A DNA stretch of 64,000 bases from Bradyrhizobium sp. 164 (GTDB taxonomy: Bacteria; Pseudomonadota; Alphaproteobacteria; Rhizobiales; Xanthobacteraceae): positions 310,001 through 374,000 of the forward strand of contig NZ_JADPKA010000066.1 in NCBI RefSeq assembly GCF_023073715.1, given 5' to 3'. Below are positions 63,991 to 64,000 of the stretch, piece by piece. The translations under genes and the position numbers were made by a program. Numbering within the stretch: position 1 is the stretch's first letter; each line of letters opens with the position of its first letter. Under the pieces are notes generated by a model. The model did not search any database. It was not told where the DNA came from and worked only from the letters and a program-made list of their open reading frames with translations.

Positions 63991-64000
63991 ATCTTTCCCT

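Overview
The window looks like chromosomal DNA of an alphaproteobacterium, most likely Bradyrhizobium or a close relative (inferred). The grounds are GC-rich codon use, split by very AT-rich promoter regions, a LivM-LivG fusion in a branched-chain amino-acid transporter, and the protein character of the ClpB, PrmC and H-NS-type sequences.

Region 1 (1-43.4 kb) is one large locus for a cell-surface or exported polysaccharide. It runs in alternating transcription units that start at short AT-rich divergent intergenic regions. Unit A (8994 to 1075, minus) holds glycosyltransferases and four methyltransferase-like proteins. Unit B (9166-11642, plus) is a Wzy/WaaL-like membrane protein coupled to a secreted beta-helix protein. 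Then come a TylF-like methyltransferase (minus), a 2OG-Fe(II) oxygenase and a second FkbM methyltransferase. Unit C (20661 to 15320, minus) is a cytidylyltransferase, a PIG-L deacetylase, a Wzx-like flippase, an unrecognised Cys-rich tandem-repeat protein and a GT2. Unit D (plus) is a sugar 3,5-epimerase and a SAF-domain oxidoreductase. Unit E (31068 to 23001, minus) is wecG/tagA, wecB, wecC, a DegT aminotransferase, two SDR epimerases and an OafA-like acyltransferase. After a GT2 and an alpha/alpha-toroid protein comes the dTDP-L-rhamnose set rfbC-rfbB-rfbD-rfbA (minus). A plus-strand unit follows: an ExoP/Wzc-type tyrosine kinase co-polymerase, a second polymerase-like membrane protein and an initiating polyprenyl-phosphate glycosylphosphotransferase. 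Together the genes predict a Wzx/Wzy-made heteropolysaccharide with rhamnose, ManNAcA and at least one further modified (perhaps amino) sugar, decorated by O-methylation, deacetylation and acylation. No outer-membrane export porin (Wza/OPX) is present.

Region 2 (43.4-48.7 kb) holds two H-NS-family nucleoid proteins and a compact minus-strand set: a small 81-aa protein, a PqqD-domain/HprK-like kinase fusion and a family-5 nucleotidyltransferase. This set resembles the uncharacterised HPr-related-kinase systems and is the best candidate here for an undescribed system. A small zinc-ribbon-like protein follows.

Region 3 (48.7-51.8 kb) is a graveyard of mobile DNA. It holds a tRNA-Lys(CTT) 3' fragment that looks like an integrase attachment site, an IS110-family fragment near 25-bp direct repeats, an IS3-family remnant with several lesions, and a truncated prmC.

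Region 4 (51.8-64 kb) is ordinary metabolism. It has a HIT protein, a branched-chain amino-acid ABC transporter (livF, livMG fusion, livH, a Tat-exported binding protein), an unknown protein, a MarR regulator, a second Liv-type binding protein, a 5' fragment of clpB, about 1.6 kb of largely non-coding DNA, and a treZ that reaches almost to the right edge.
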